From Oscillospiraceae bacterium (lineage in GTDB: Bacteria > Bacillota > Clostridia > Oscillospirales > Oscillospiraceae): DNA of 56,920 nt. The stretch is taken from assembly GCA_009783555.1 (NCBI GenBank), contig WRDH01000016.1:1-56920 (forward strand). The letters run 5' to 3'. Shown one piece after another: positions 1-7,847 of the stretch (positions within the stretch are counted from its first letter, which is position 1; every line of letters starts with the position of its first letter). The position numbers and the translations under genes were made by a program. The notes under the pieces were generated by a model. The model was given only the letters and a program-made list of their open reading frames with translations, did no database searches and was not told the origin of the DNA.

Positions 1-31
1 GGGTGCATCAGAAGCTACAGGGAGTGCAAAT

Positions 32-793
32 ATGGTAAGAGGCTTATATATTGCAGGAACAGGGATGTTGCTTCAACGCAGACGGATGGAAACCATTACA
101 AACAACATTGTCAACGCCGAAACGACCGGATATAAAAAAGAGTTTAACATAGCGCACAGCTTCGATGAAGTCTTTCTCAGACGTATAAATGACAGCCGCC
201 CGCTAGTCCCGGTACCGGGACGAGGCGTAGGACCGTTAAATCTTGGAACACAAGTTGACCATCTGTACATTGATTTCGATCAAGGAGCAACAGAAGGTAC
301 GGAACGGCCGACAGATTTTGCTCTCATAGGCGATGGATTCTTTGTGATTCAGACCGCGGAAGGCGAGCGTTATACCAAAACCGGGCATTTCTACTTAAAT
401 GATGCAGGCTTCCTCATAGACGGAGACGGCAACTATGTACTCGGAAACAACGGACCGATAAATGTCGGCGGATTGAACTTCGCTGTAGATAGTGCCGGTA
501 ATGTTTTTACACCGGACGGATATGTAGACACCTTACGTGTAGTATCATTTGAAGACAATTCAACCTTAAGAAGGCAAGGCAATAACCTGTACTTTGCAAC
601 CGAACCCCCGCTTGCAGCGGCACACCCGTATTCAATCGCACAGGGATTTCTCGAAATGTCAAATGTGGATATAGGGCGCGAGATGGTTGATATGCTTGCC
701 ATGTACCGCACATATGAAACAAACCAGCGTATGATAACAATGATAGATGAAACAGTAGGCAGAGCAGTTAATGATATAGGGAGACTCAGATAA
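32..793 (+). CDS. Flagellar basal-body rod protein, FlgF/FlhO-like
   Basis: This 253-residue protein is a rod/hook-family component of the flagellar basal body, exported by the flagellar type III apparatus. It has the family N-terminal signature (NNIVNAETTGYKK, about residues 24-36), the central FlgE/F/G-type segment (FALIGDGFFVIQ, about 92-103) and a C-terminal coiled segment (EMSNVDIGREMVDML onward). The ATG at 32 follows AGGGAGTG. Its stop overlaps the next start as TAATG, so the two rod genes look translationally coupled. Of the two adjacent paralogs this one is the more diverged, and by analogy with Bacillus flhO-flhP it is the FlgF/FlhO-type proximal rod protein. The FlgF versus FlgG assignment is inferred from order only. 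Confidence 0.85.
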   Translation: MVRGLYIAGTGMLLQRRRMETITNNIVNAETTGYKKEFNIAHSFDEVFLRRINDSRPLVPVPGRGVGPLNLGTQVDHLYIDFDQGATEGTERPTDFALIGDGFFVIQTAEGERYTKTGHFYLNDAGFLIDGDGNYVLGNNGPINVGGLNFAVDSAGNVFTPDGYVDTLRVVSFEDNSTLRRQGNNLYFATEPPLAAAHPYSIAQGFLEMSNVDIGREMVDMLAMYRTYETNQRMITMIDETVGRAVNDIGRLR

Positions 794-1575
794 TGTACTT
801 GGCAAAGACGATAGCAGCCAGCGGTCTTAGAAACCAGCAGATGCGAATAGATACGATTGCACATAACATTGCAAACGCTAATACACATGGATATAAAAAC
901 GCGAGACTTGATTTTAAAGACGCGTTATACGTAGCGGGAATTACCCCGGGACCTGCAAGAAGTCTTGAGGAAAGTCAGCAAAAAGGTCACGGACTCATGA
1001 ATATGGCTATAACCAGAGACTTTAAGCCCGGTCCTATGGAAAGAACGGAAAGAGAACTCGATTTCGCCATAGAAGGAGAAGGATTTTTCTCACTTTCCGA
1101 CCCTCATGGCGACGTAGTTTACACAAGAAGCGGTGTGTTCTTTCGTAGTGTCGAAGCAAACGGAATATTCCTTGTTAACGGTCAGGGTCTTTATGTCCTC
1201 GATGAGAATGGCGGGAGAATACAGCTTCCGTTTGAAACAAGCAAAATAGAAGCAGATGTTGACGGGACACTGCGATTTTTAGATATGAATAACAATCAGC
1301 TTGGTCAGGCGAGGCTTGGTATATTCACTTTCCGCAATATTAAAGGTCTTGAAACAGTCGGCGGCGGAAACTTTGCTCCTTCCCCGGCTGCAGGTCAGAG
1401 ATTTCAGGTTAATGACAATATAACATTACGCCAGGGAGTACTGGAAGGCTCAAACCTTAATTTAGCGGAAGAAATGACAAGAGTAATCAGAACACAAAGA
1501 GCATTCCAGCTTGCCTCAAGAGCATTGACCACAGCGGATGAAATGCAAGGCATAGCAAATAATATGAGACGCTAG
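793..1575 (+). CDS. flgG: Flagellar distal rod protein FlgG/FlhP-like
   Basis: This 260-residue flagellar rod protein has the N-terminal motif HNIANANTHGYKNARLDFKD, the core FAIEGEGFFSLSD and a C-terminal SNLNLAEEMTRVIRTQRAFQ helix that packs inside the rod. The ATG at 793 overlaps the preceding stop by one base, and AGGGAG at 777-782 lies at a suitable distance. It is the second of a tandem rod pair. In Bacillus the equivalents (flhO-flhP) sit away from the flgM cluster, so the fusion of the two blocks here is a local arrangement. The rod-protein family call is secure. FlgG rather than FlgF is likely but not proved. Confidence 0.88.
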   Translation: MYLAKTIAASGLRNQQMRIDTIAHNIANANTHGYKNARLDFKDALYVAGITPGPARSLEESQQKGHGLMNMAITRDFKPGPMERTERELDFAIEGEGFFSLSDPHGDVVYTRSGVFFRSVEANGIFLVNGQGLYVLDENGGRIQLPFETSKIEADVDGTLRFLDMNNNQLGQARLGIFTFRNIKGLETVGGGNFAPSPAAGQRFQVNDNITLRQGVLEGSNLNLAEEMTRVIRTQRAFQLASRALTTADEMQGIANNMRR

Positions 1576-1614
1576 GATACAGTAATTTTATAGATGTTTG
1601 GAGGACAGCTATAT

Positions 1615-2025
1615 ATGAATATCATTCAATGTCAGTTTTGCAAGAAACCGTTCGCCAGTATCAGCGGAAGAATTTGCCCGGAATGTCTTCAACAGATAGA
1701 TAGAGACTTTATCACGGTTAGAGACTATATCTATGAAAACAAACACGCAAATATTGACGTAATTTCAGAAGAGACGGAAGTAAAAAAAGCCGTTATTATT
1801 CACCTGTTAAAAGAAGGAAGATTGATAATAGACGGTCCGGACGGCGGCGGAGGCGTGCTTGCCTGCGAAATGTGTAAAAAGCCGATAAACACAGGCAGAC
1901 TTTGCAAGGAATGTATGGGAAGCGTGGCATCATCAATGGATAAAAATGTTACAATACATAAAAAACCGGAGCCTGCAAAAGAAGAACCAAACTTAAAAGG
2001 ATCAGCGAAAATCGGCAAAAAATAA
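1615..2025 (+). CDS. yvyF: YvyF-like flagellar operon zinc-ribbon protein
   Basis: This protein of about 136 residues has two separated zinc-ribbon-type cysteine clusters. The N-terminal cluster is CQFCKKPF with CPEC, and the C-terminal cluster is CEMCKKPI with CKEC. They flank a helical segment (VISEETEVKKAVIIHLLKEG) that resembles a winged-helix or MerR-like region. Small proteins of this build with the same position just before flgM are the YvyF/TIGR03826 flagellar operon proteins of Firmicutes, a regulatory family whose mechanism I cannot specify. The ATG at 1615 is chosen over the in-frame ATG at 1594 because GGAGG (1600-1604) is correctly spaced only for the former. A lysine-rich tail closes the protein. 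Confidence 0.78.
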   Translation: MNIIQCQFCKKPFASISGRICPECLQQIDRDFITVRDYIYENKHANIDVISEETEVKKAVIIHLLKEGRLIIDGPDGGGGVLACEMCKKPINTGRLCKECMGSVASSMDKNVTIHKKPEPAKEEPNLKGSAKIGKK

Positions 2026-2038
2026 ATGAAATAACTAT

Positions 2039-2064
2039 TAAGTTTTTGCGAAAAAATCCGATAA
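2039..2064 (+). promoter_or_regulatory. Sigma-28 (SigD)-type promoter candidate for flgM
   Basis: TAAG (2039-2042) and TCCGATAA (2057-2064) are separated by 14 bases, close to the flagellar sigma consensus TAAA-N14-16-GCCGATAA. The expected start near 2072 gives a leader of about 45 nt before flgM. A flagellar-sigma promoter here would place flgM under the factor that FlgM inhibits, as known in Bacillus and Salmonella. Confidence 0.55.
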
Positions 2065-2116
2065 TCAGTATAAGAGCAATTATGCTTTAGCAAAACCCGC
2101 AAAGAAGGTGGAAGAC

Positions 2117-2407
2117 ATGAAAATCAACCCGATAGTAAACCCGAATATCCTGAGAAGCTACCAGGCAAGCAAACCTGTAAGAGAAGAAACCAAAGTGGCA
2201 AGCGGTCGCGACCAGGTTACTTTTTCAAAGGAAGCCCTTAGCTTTTCAAAAGCACTGACGGAAGCAAAAGAAGAACTCGAATTCCGTACACCGGAAGAAA
2301 AGGCACATATCGCAAATATCAAAACCGCTGTCCAAAAAGGCGAATACAAAGTCAGCAGCGAAGATATTGCCGATAAAATCCTCTCCAGCATCATTGGTCG
2401 CAGCTAA
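2117..2407 (+). CDS. flgM: Anti-sigma-28 factor FlgM
   Basis: This protein of about 96 residues matches FlgM, which binds and inhibits the flagellar sigma factor until hook completion. It starts MKINPIVNPN, has a disordered, charged middle, and ends with the sigma-binding helices (HIANIKTAVQKGEYKVSSEDIADKILSS), the most conserved part of the family. The ATG at 2117 is preferred because AAGGTGG lies 6-12 bases upstream. An in-frame GTG at 2108 overlaps that site. It sits between yvyF and flgN, the Bacillus order, and the stop overlaps the flgN start (TAATG). A sigma-28-type promoter lies just upstream. Confidence 0.9.
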   Translation: MKINPIVNPNILRSYQASKPVREETKVASGRDQVTFSKEALSFSKALTEAKEELEFRTPEEKAHIANIKTAVQKGEYKVSSEDIADKILSSIIGRS

Positions 2408-2913
2408 TGAGAGAAAGCATAATTGACCTTTGTACCCTTTTGGAAGAGCAGAAGAGTGTGCTTGGAAGAATGCTTGAACTTGCCAAGGAAGAACGGCAGA
2501 TAATTATCAACGGAGAGTCTGATAAGCTTGAGAATGTAATTCGTCTTGAGCTCAAAGAACTAAACAAGCTCGGAGCGATTGAAAAAAAACGCCTTGCTCT
2601 CCATAAGATTATCGCGGCCCAATTTAACTTACCTGATGAAAATATCACATTAAGCGGTATCGCAGAAAAAGCAGAGCCGGATGAAGGTGAAGCAATCAAA
2701 AAACTGCAAACAGAGCTTATGCCGATAATAGAGCAGCACACAGCTGTAAACAGTGAAAACCGTGAACTGATAAAGTCACATTTGGAATACTCTGAAACAA
2801 TGCTGGAGCTAATGGTCGGTTACGAAGACCCGCTAAACAATATGTACGGAGGCGACGGAAAAGCAACAGCCGACAGAAAAAAACAAACAGGTTTCTACAG
2901 CGGCCACGCGTAA
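2407..2913 (+). CDS. flgN: Flagellar export chaperone FlgN
   Basis: This 168-residue, almost wholly helical protein has the heptad pattern of FlgN, the cytoplasmic chaperone that escorts the hook-filament junction proteins FlgK and FlgL to the export gate. The N-terminal segment (LCTLLEEQKSVLGRMLELAKEE) is the typical FlgN start. The position directly after flgM and before flgK-flgL is the strongest support, since sequence conservation is low in this family. It is coupled to flgM by a one-base overlap. A strong intrinsic terminator follows, so the flgM-flgN transcript probably ends here. Confidence 0.85.
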   Translation: MRESIIDLCTLLEEQKSVLGRMLELAKEERQIIINGESDKLENVIRLELKELNKLGAIEKKRLALHKIIAAQFNLPDENITLSGIAEKAEPDEGEAIKKLQTELMPIIEQHTAVNSENRELIKSHLEYSETMLELMVGYEDPLNNMYGGDGKATADRKKQTGFYSGHA

Positions 2914-2922
2914 AAATTTTAA

Positions 2923-2955
2923 GGAACTCCGGTGACGAGCCGGAGTTCTTTTTTT
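2923..2955 (+). terminator. Intrinsic terminator after flgN
   Basis: A nine-base-pair stem, GAACTCCGG (2924-2932) with CCGGAGTTC (2940-2948), has a 7-nt loop and is followed by an uninterrupted run of T residues (2949-2955). It separates the flgMN transcript from flgK. Confidence 0.88.
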
Positions 2956-2976
2956 CCATAAAAGACTAATTTTTTT

Positions 2977-3005
2977 TTGAAATGTTACGATAACATAGTT
3001 ATCAG
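2977..3005 (+). promoter_or_regulatory. Possible sigma-A promoter before flgK
   Basis: TTGAAA (2977-2982) and TATCAG (3000-3005) are spaced by 17 bases. A small palindrome GATAAC-ATA-GTTATC (2989-3003) overlaps the -10 side and could bind a regulator. The -10 match is imperfect. Because a terminator lies just upstream, flgK needs a promoter in this 150-base gap. Confidence 0.4.
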
Positions 3006-3098
3006 CATTGCACGGATCGCGATGCCAAACAAACACATGAGAACGGATTCTCCCTGAGCGTGTGCAGCACGTTTTACGAAAAGTAGGGAGATATAGTA

Positions 3099-4925
3099 AT
3101 GCGCGGAACATTTTTTGGAATCGAAATAGGAAGAACAGGCCTTACAACAGCCCAATTCGGTCTTGACGTAACAGGCCATAACATAGCGAATCTGGATACG
3201 GAAGGCTTTACGCGCCAACGTATCGTATCAACGGCTCATGACCCGTATGCAACCATAGGAAGATTTGCCCCCACCCCCGGGCATATGCTGGTCGGTGGTG
3301 GTGTTCGTGTTCAAATACTTAACCAAATCCGCTCAGCCTATCTTGACAGAAGGTTCAGAACGGAGAGCACCGAACACGCCTATTGGGAGACAAGGTCACA
3401 AAGTCTTTCTTACATTCAATCGTTTTTTGATAATGTTAATGAAGCAACAAGTATAAACCACACACTGGGTCAGTTTTTCGGATCGCTGAGAATAACGACA
3501 GAAGACCCCGTATCGGGAGCTCCGCGTACATTGATGCAGACCACAGCTATGGACCTTGTGCAGCAGTTTAACTCGATTTACCAGGGCTTAATCGATTTTC
3601 AAACAATAGAAAACAACGCGGTTGAAGTTAAAATAGGCGAAGTAAACAGGATCGCTCAGCATATTGTCGAACTCAACAAAGCAATCTACGGCTTTGAAAT
3701 CACGGGCCTGATAGCAAATGACTTGAGAGATAAACGTAATCTGCTGCTCGACGATCTTGCCTCTCTTATAGATATCGATTATGAAGAGTACCCTGATCCC
3801 AGAGCACCCGAACAAAGTATGCTGCGGATCAGAATCGGCGGATCGGTCCTTCTCGATCATGACTGGAGTAATGAGTTATCCTTAGGCTGGATGCCAAATC
3901 CGCTCGGCACCCCGCCCGAAGAAAGAGTTGCAGTACCGATATGGGCGGGTGTTATGGACGTTCCGATGCCCGAAGACTCGGATAATCAAGATCTCTGGGA
4001 CGCGTATGAACTCGCGGTACTCCTGGCAAGGCTCGATTTTGACAGGATTAAAGGCGGAGAGATAAAAGCACATATGGATATGCGAGACGGTATGGGCGGC
4101 GGCGTAGACACTACGAAAAGAGGCGTCCCGTACTACATTGAAATGATGAATAATCTGGCTCGCGCACTGGTACAGGAGATAAATGGTCAACATATCCAGG
4201 GCTGGTCAGACCATCCCACCGGCTCGGAAACAAACATTCTTTTCTTTGATGCGCTTAATCTCGTACACCCGGACGGAACTCCGGTAGATCTTCGGGAGTT
4301 CATAGTTTACTATGCTAATCCTGTTGCCCCCGGTGATGATCCTCTGCCGTTTGACCCTCCAATTGATGTTTTTGATCCTGATTTTGATGAGACCACCTTG
4401 GATTTCCATTCAAAAAGTCTTATAATACCTCCTCATATTTTACAACAGATAACTGCGGGAAATCTTAAGTTAAATCAAGCTATTATTGACAATGTATTCA
4501 ATATCGCGGCATCTGATACAAAAATAGGAAGAGCCGGGGATGATGACAGTGATCCCGAAAAACTGCAGCGCGGCAATAACAACAATATGCTTGAGCTTCA
4601 CCGTTTGTTTGGTGTCACAACCATAAGGATAGATATGGGTGATGGTGATGTGCGGGAAATCGGCAGCTTCAATGATTATGCCACAACCATCAGATTTGAC
4701 GTCGGTAACACATTGCATACGGCAAGACAAGCAAGGGAAACCGCCAGAATACTGACGCTTGCGGCAGAAAACCAGAGAACAGCCATAGCCGGGGTATCAC
4801 TTGATGAAGAAATGGTAGGGCTTGTAAGATACAATCACGCATATAACGGTGCGGCGCGTGTAATCACGGCAATGGACGATGCGTTGGACAGACTAATAAA
4901 CGGAACCGGACGCGTCGGGCTATAG
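3099..4925 (+). CDS. flgK: Flagellar hook-associated protein 1, FlgK
   Basis: This 608-residue protein forms the first ring of the hook-filament junction. The N-terminus (FFGIEIGRTGLTTAQFGLDV, then GHNIANLDTEGFTRQ) is the rod/hook-family signature in its FlgK version. The C-terminus (GVSLDEEMVGLVRYNHAYNG) is the matching coiled segment. The middle (about residues 100-530) is a variable exposed domain, acidic and proline-rich around 380-430, so the protein is somewhat longer than many FlgK. The ATG at 3099 follows TAGGGAG. FlgL follows after 58 bases. The adjacent flgN supplies its chaperone. Confidence 0.95.
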   Translation: MRGTFFGIEIGRTGLTTAQFGLDVTGHNIANLDTEGFTRQRIVSTAHDPYATIGRFAPTPGHMLVGGGVRVQILNQIRSAYLDRRFRTESTEHAYWETRSQSLSYIQSFFDNVNEATSINHTLGQFFGSLRITTEDPVSGAPRTLMQTTAMDLVQQFNSIYQGLIDFQTIENNAVEVKIGEVNRIAQHIVELNKAIYGFEITGLIANDLRDKRNLLLDDLASLIDIDYEEYPDPRAPEQSMLRIRIGGSVLLDHDWSNELSLGWMPNPLGTPPEERVAVPIWAGVMDVPMPEDSDNQDLWDAYELAVLLARLDFDRIKGGEIKAHMDMRDGMGGGVDTTKRGVPYYIEMMNNLARALVQEINGQHIQGWSDHPTGSETNILFFDALNLVHPDGTPVDLREFIVYYANPVAPGDDPLPFDPPIDVFDPDFDETTLDFHSKSLIIPPHILQQITAGNLKLNQAIIDNVFNIAASDTKIGRAGDDDSDPEKLQRGNNNNMLELHRLFGVTTIRIDMGDGDVREIGSFNDYATTIRFDVGNTLHTARQARETARILTLAAENQRTAIAGVSLDEEMVGLVRYNHAYNGAARVITAMDDALDRLINGTGRVGL

Positions 4926-4944
4926 GATAGGATTTAGTATATAG

Positions 4945-4963
4945 GGACAGGCGATTCGCTTGT
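4945..4963 (+). other. Small hairpin between flgK and flgL
   Basis: GACAGGCG and CGCTTGTC form an 8-bp stem with one G-U pair around an ATT loop, just upstream of the flgL ribosome site. It has no T-run, so it is not a terminator. It could modulate flgL translation or mRNA decay. Confidence 0.4.
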
Positions 4964-4983
4964 CAGTACAAAGGAGTAAGACA

Positions 4984-6147
4984 ATGTTAGTATCACGTGT
5001 AACAAATTCAATGTTAAAAAACACACTGCTCAGTAACCTGGGTATGAACCTGACCAGAATGGATAAGCTGCAAAATCAAATGTCGACCGGCAGGAAGTTC
5101 GGAGAGATCAGTGATGATCCTGCTTCACTTGTATTTGGCCAAGCGGCAAGAAATAAAATAGTGCGGCTGCAACAATACCATGATGCCGTCGGCACTGCAA
5201 GAAATTGGCTGACACAGGCTGAAACAGGAATGATGGAGCTTCAGAAAGTCGTTGGAAACATTTATGAAGAGCTTATAAGCGCCGGCGGAGCAAAAGGACC
5301 GGATGATAAGAGAAACGTCGCTATGGCTGTCAGTCAGCTTAAAGACCATTATGTAGACACATTAAATGCGTCATTCGGGGACAGATTCGTATTTTCCGGA
5401 TTCAATACGCCCGGTGACTTTGCAGAAGGCAGGGAGCCTGTAATCAAGCCATTTACTATTGAATATCATCCAAGGGTTGATCCGGCTAATCCGGAAAGAG
5501 ACGGAAGGCTTGAGCCGCGGCTGCTTTTTAACGGCTTTGATATATCTCAGTTTGACGGATGGGAATTTGAAAAGTTTTACGGAGATCCGGACGACATTAC
5601 CGACCCCGATGAAAGAGATGCGCTTATAACACTGCGTAATCTTTTAGGTGACGTAAAATCATTGGACGTAGGTCCCGGAGTCACTATGCCAATCACGATG
5701 AACGGTATCGACATTGTGTTCTATACAGCAACAAGACCGGAAGACGGGGCATCTGTAGTCCGAAACACGTTTGATATGCTTAATGAAGTATACTTCGGTA
5801 TCAACGGATATCCTGCTCAAACGGCTGCCCCCGGCGTTACTGCGATGACGGCATCAGAGCCGAAATATACAGACGATCTGACATTGTTGATAAGGTATGT
5901 CCAGGACTCACAAAATCACCTTTTAACCAGAGTCGCCGAGATAGGCGGAAGACAAAGACGTCTTGATCTTCTGGAAGCCAGATATGATACCGACCTGCTG
6001 AATTACGAACAAATGCGCTCCGACGCGGAAGACGCGGACATGGCGGAGGTAATAATGAACCTGAAAATGGCGGAAGTAGTCTATCAAGCCGCCCTCTCAG
6101 CAGGCGCAAGAATAATTCAACCCTCACTCATGGACTTCTTAAGATAA
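4984..6147 (+). CDS. flgL: Flagellar hook-associated protein 3, FlgL
   Basis: This protein of about 387 residues has the flagellin-like N-terminal segment of FlgL (VTNSMLKNTLLSNLGMNL, then LQNQMSTGRKFGEISDDPA), which builds the second junction ring on which filament assembles. The C-terminal helix (DADMAEVIMNLKMAEVVYQA) also matches the FlgL/flagellin D0 region. The ATG at 4984 is taken because AAGGAGT (4971-4977) is ideally spaced. An upstream TTG at 4960 in the same frame is not needed. FlgN, encoded upstream, is the expected chaperone. Confidence 0.93.
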   Translation: MLVSRVTNSMLKNTLLSNLGMNLTRMDKLQNQMSTGRKFGEISDDPASLVFGQAARNKIVRLQQYHDAVGTARNWLTQAETGMMELQKVVGNIYEELISAGGAKGPDDKRNVAMAVSQLKDHYVDTLNASFGDRFVFSGFNTPGDFAEGREPVIKPFTIEYHPRVDPANPERDGRLEPRLLFNGFDISQFDGWEFEKFYGDPDDITDPDERDALITLRNLLGDVKSLDVGPGVTMPITMNGIDIVFYTATRPEDGASVVRNTFDMLNEVYFGINGYPAQTAAPGVTAMTASEPKYTDDLTLLIRYVQDSQNHLLTRVAEIGGRQRRLDLLEARYDTDLLNYEQMRSDAEDADMAEVIMNLKMAEVVYQAALSAGARIIQPSLMDFLR

Positions 6148-6227
6148 GATTTTGACATTTTAAGGTTTTTATTGTATAATAAAACAAAGTAGCCGAGATA
6201 AAGGACTATCAAAGGCGGTGCGTAGAA

Positions 6228-6827
6228 ATGACTATACCAAGGATTAGAATCGATCAGCAGACGGCTCAAATCGGCGTCAGGGGCGGCCCTGCAGCCCTGC
6301 AGATGTCTATACCCAACGCGCAAATACAAATCCAAAAAAGTGATCCGGAGTTAACTGTCGATACACAGATCCCGACATTCAGAGGCAACAGACAGAGAGT
6401 AAGCAACGAATCAGGTCTCAAGGATCCTCTTACACTTGCAAAGGATTTTCGCAACAAAGGCAGACAAGCGGCACTTAACGCCGCCGCGACATATAAAAAC
6501 GAAGGGAACTTTATAGCAAATCCCGGAATACCCGGCGATAAATCCATACCAATGATGGTAAGAAACAAGATGCGGCAATTTTTCCAAAAACCTGACTTCA
6601 ATGTCGGATTGATGCCGTCAAGTATCCCTTCGCTGAACTGGGACAAAGGGCATATAAATGTAAGTTTTTCAAGACACAATATTTCCATTGACCGGGCAGG
6701 CAGCATTACACCGCAGATAACGGCAAATATTAACTTCCCGGTTGATGTTTTCATCAGCAGGCAGCCATATGTAAGAGTTTCGGTGGAGCAAGTCACCATT
6801 GGAAGGCATATTGACCGCACGGTATAG
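6228..6827 (+). CDS. yviE: YviE-like DUF6470 protein of the flagellar cluster
   Basis: This 199-residue protein sits between flgL and fliW, exactly where Bacillus carries yviE (DUF6470 family). The start (PRIRIDQQTAQIGV), followed by a second short beta-type segment (MSIPNAQIQIQ) and a glycine/asparagine-rich middle, is typical of this family. No signal peptide or membrane span is visible. The family function is not established. Its strict association with flgKL and fliW suggests a role in late flagellar assembly. An AAGGCGGTG ribosome site precedes the ATG. Confidence 0.75.
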   Translation: MTIPRIRIDQQTAQIGVRGGPAALQMSIPNAQIQIQKSDPELTVDTQIPTFRGNRQRVSNESGLKDPLTLAKDFRNKGRQAALNAAATYKNEGNFIANPGIPGDKSIPMMVRNKMRQFFQKPDFNVGLMPSSIPSLNWDKGHINVSFSRHNISIDRAGSITPQITANINFPVDVFISRQPYVRVSVEQVTIGRHIDRTV

Positions 6828-6839
6828 TTATGATAAGAT

Positions 6840-6860
6840 AGCTGCGGAGAATCCGCAGCT
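6840..6860 (+). other. Strong hairpin in the yviE-fliW gap
   Basis: AGCTGCGGA (6840-6848) and TCCGCAGCT (6852-6860) form a perfect 9-bp stem with a GAA loop, followed by AAAGTTTTT. The short U-tract is offset by four bases, so it may be a weak terminator or attenuator that lowers expression of fliW-csrA, or an mRNA stabiliser. Confidence 0.55.
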
Positions 6861-6891
6861 AAAGTTTTTAAGAATACAAAGGAGAAGGAAT

Positions 6892-7377
6892 ATGCAGTTA
6901 GATACCCTGCGGTTCGGGACGGTTGAAGTCGATGAAAAGAAAATCATAGTTTTTAACGATGGTATTCCGGGTCTTGAACAGTATCGTAAATATGCACTGT
7001 TGCAATTTGAGGACAGTTACCCGATAGTCTGGCTACAATCTATGGAGGATACCGGGATATGCCTTCCGGTACTCGACACATTTAAGGTGTTGCCGGAGTA
7101 TGTCTTTGACATTGACGAAACAGATGTCAGAGCACTGGAAATAAAGTCTCCCGACGATTTGCACATTGTCAGTGTTGTAGTTATACCCGATGACATTCAA
7201 GGTATGACCGTCAACCTCGCCGCACCGATTATTATCAATACAATTACAGGTAAAGCAAGACAGATTGTACTAAGTGGAAGCGAGTATAACGTCAGAGCTC
7301 CGGTCTTCCAACAAATATGCAACCTTGTTGCAAGGGAGGAGGGCGACGACGATGCTGGTACTGTCGAGAAAGCTTAA
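6892..7377 (+). CDS. fliW: Flagellar assembly factor FliW
   Basis: This protein of about 161 residues matches FliW, which binds flagellin and the regulator CsrA and so relieves CsrA repression of flagellin translation when flagellin is exported. Recognisable parts are FGTVEVDEKKIIVFNDGIPG near the N-terminus and the TVNLAAPIIINTITGKARQI segment. The ATG at 6892 has AAAGGAG at the right distance. A longer reading from 6799 overlaps yviE and has no ribosome site. The 3' end overlaps csrA by 26 bases, so the antagonist pair is tightly coupled. Confidence 0.93.
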   Translation: MQLDTLRFGTVEVDEKKIIVFNDGIPGLEQYRKYALLQFEDSYPIVWLQSMEDTGICLPVLDTFKVLPEYVFDIDETDVRALEIKSPDDLHIVSVVVIPDDIQGMTVNLAAPIIINTITGKARQIVLSGSEYNVRAPVFQQICNLVAREEGDDDAGTVEKA

Positions 7378-7594
7378 TGAAACTATAGTCATTGGCGACA
7401 ACATCCGCGTGACCCTTCTCGGAATAGACGGAGACAAAATTAAACTCGGTGTCGACGCTCCCAGAGATGTAAAGGTTTTCAGGGAAGAATTGCTGGAAGC
7501 AACAAAGAGCACAAACGTACAAGCACTCGGCGCTCCGATTGTTTCTTTCGATTTATCAAAAATCAAAAAGAATACACCGCAAAAAAAGCAATGA
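7352..7594 (+). CDS. csrA: Translational regulator CsrA
   Basis: This 80-residue RNA-binding regulator begins MLVLSRKLNETIVIGDNIRV, the canonical CsrA N-terminus with the beta-1 strand that contacts GGA motifs. It continues with DKIKLGVDAPRDVKVFREE, which includes the conserved VxVxREEL stretch. The ATG at 7352 lies inside fliW, with AGGGAGGAGG (7332-7341) as a very strong ribosome site. CsrA in FliW-containing bacteria represses flagellin translation and FliW sequesters it. The C-terminal 20 residues are a lysine-rich, variable tail. A terminator follows. Confidence 0.96.
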   Translation: MLVLSRKLNETIVIGDNIRVTLLGIDGDKIKLGVDAPRDVKVFREELLEATKSTNVQALGAPIVSFDLSKIKKNTPQKKQ

Positions 7595-7653
7595 TATCGT
7601 TACACTCCCCGCTTTGCGGAAACCGTGAAACATGATATTCCAACATAAAATAC

Positions 7654-7705
7654 TATATATAGAGCACCTGATACAATCAGGTGTTCTATATATTGTGATT
7701 TTTTT
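7654..7705 (+). terminator. Intrinsic terminator after csrA
   Basis: A 16-bp near-perfect stem pairs TATATAGAGCACCTGA (7656-7671) with TCAGGTGTTCTATATA (7677-7692) around a TACAA loop, with a T-run at 7699-7705. It ends the first flagellar transcript. The AT-rich base of the stem could also work in reverse. Confidence 0.85.
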
Positions 7706-7715
7706 GAAAAATTTG

Positions 7716-7744
7716 TTGCAAAATTGAATAGGAGGTGTTAGAAT
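7716..7744 (+). promoter_or_regulatory. Sigma-A promoter candidate for the fliF operon
   Basis: TTGCAA (7716-7721) and TAGAAT (7739-7744) are exactly 17 bases apart, directly after the csrA terminator. The predicted start near 7751 leaves a leader of about 95 nt before fliF. Confidence 0.5.
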
Positions 7745-7847
7745 TTGGAGTGGTATGTAAATAATTAGGATTTAGATAATAAAGGAGCGATTATTAGCAC
7801 TTTTCTGTACAAGAGGAGAGGGTAGTACAGATTAATGGGGGATTGTG

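Noticed and set aside
1-31. Upstream gene end at the window edge
   Set aside because: Only 31 bases precede the first gene, including its ribosome site. Too short to assign.
6799-6891. Longer FliW start at 6799
   Set aside because: It overlaps yviE, has no ribosome site and adds sequence not found in the family.
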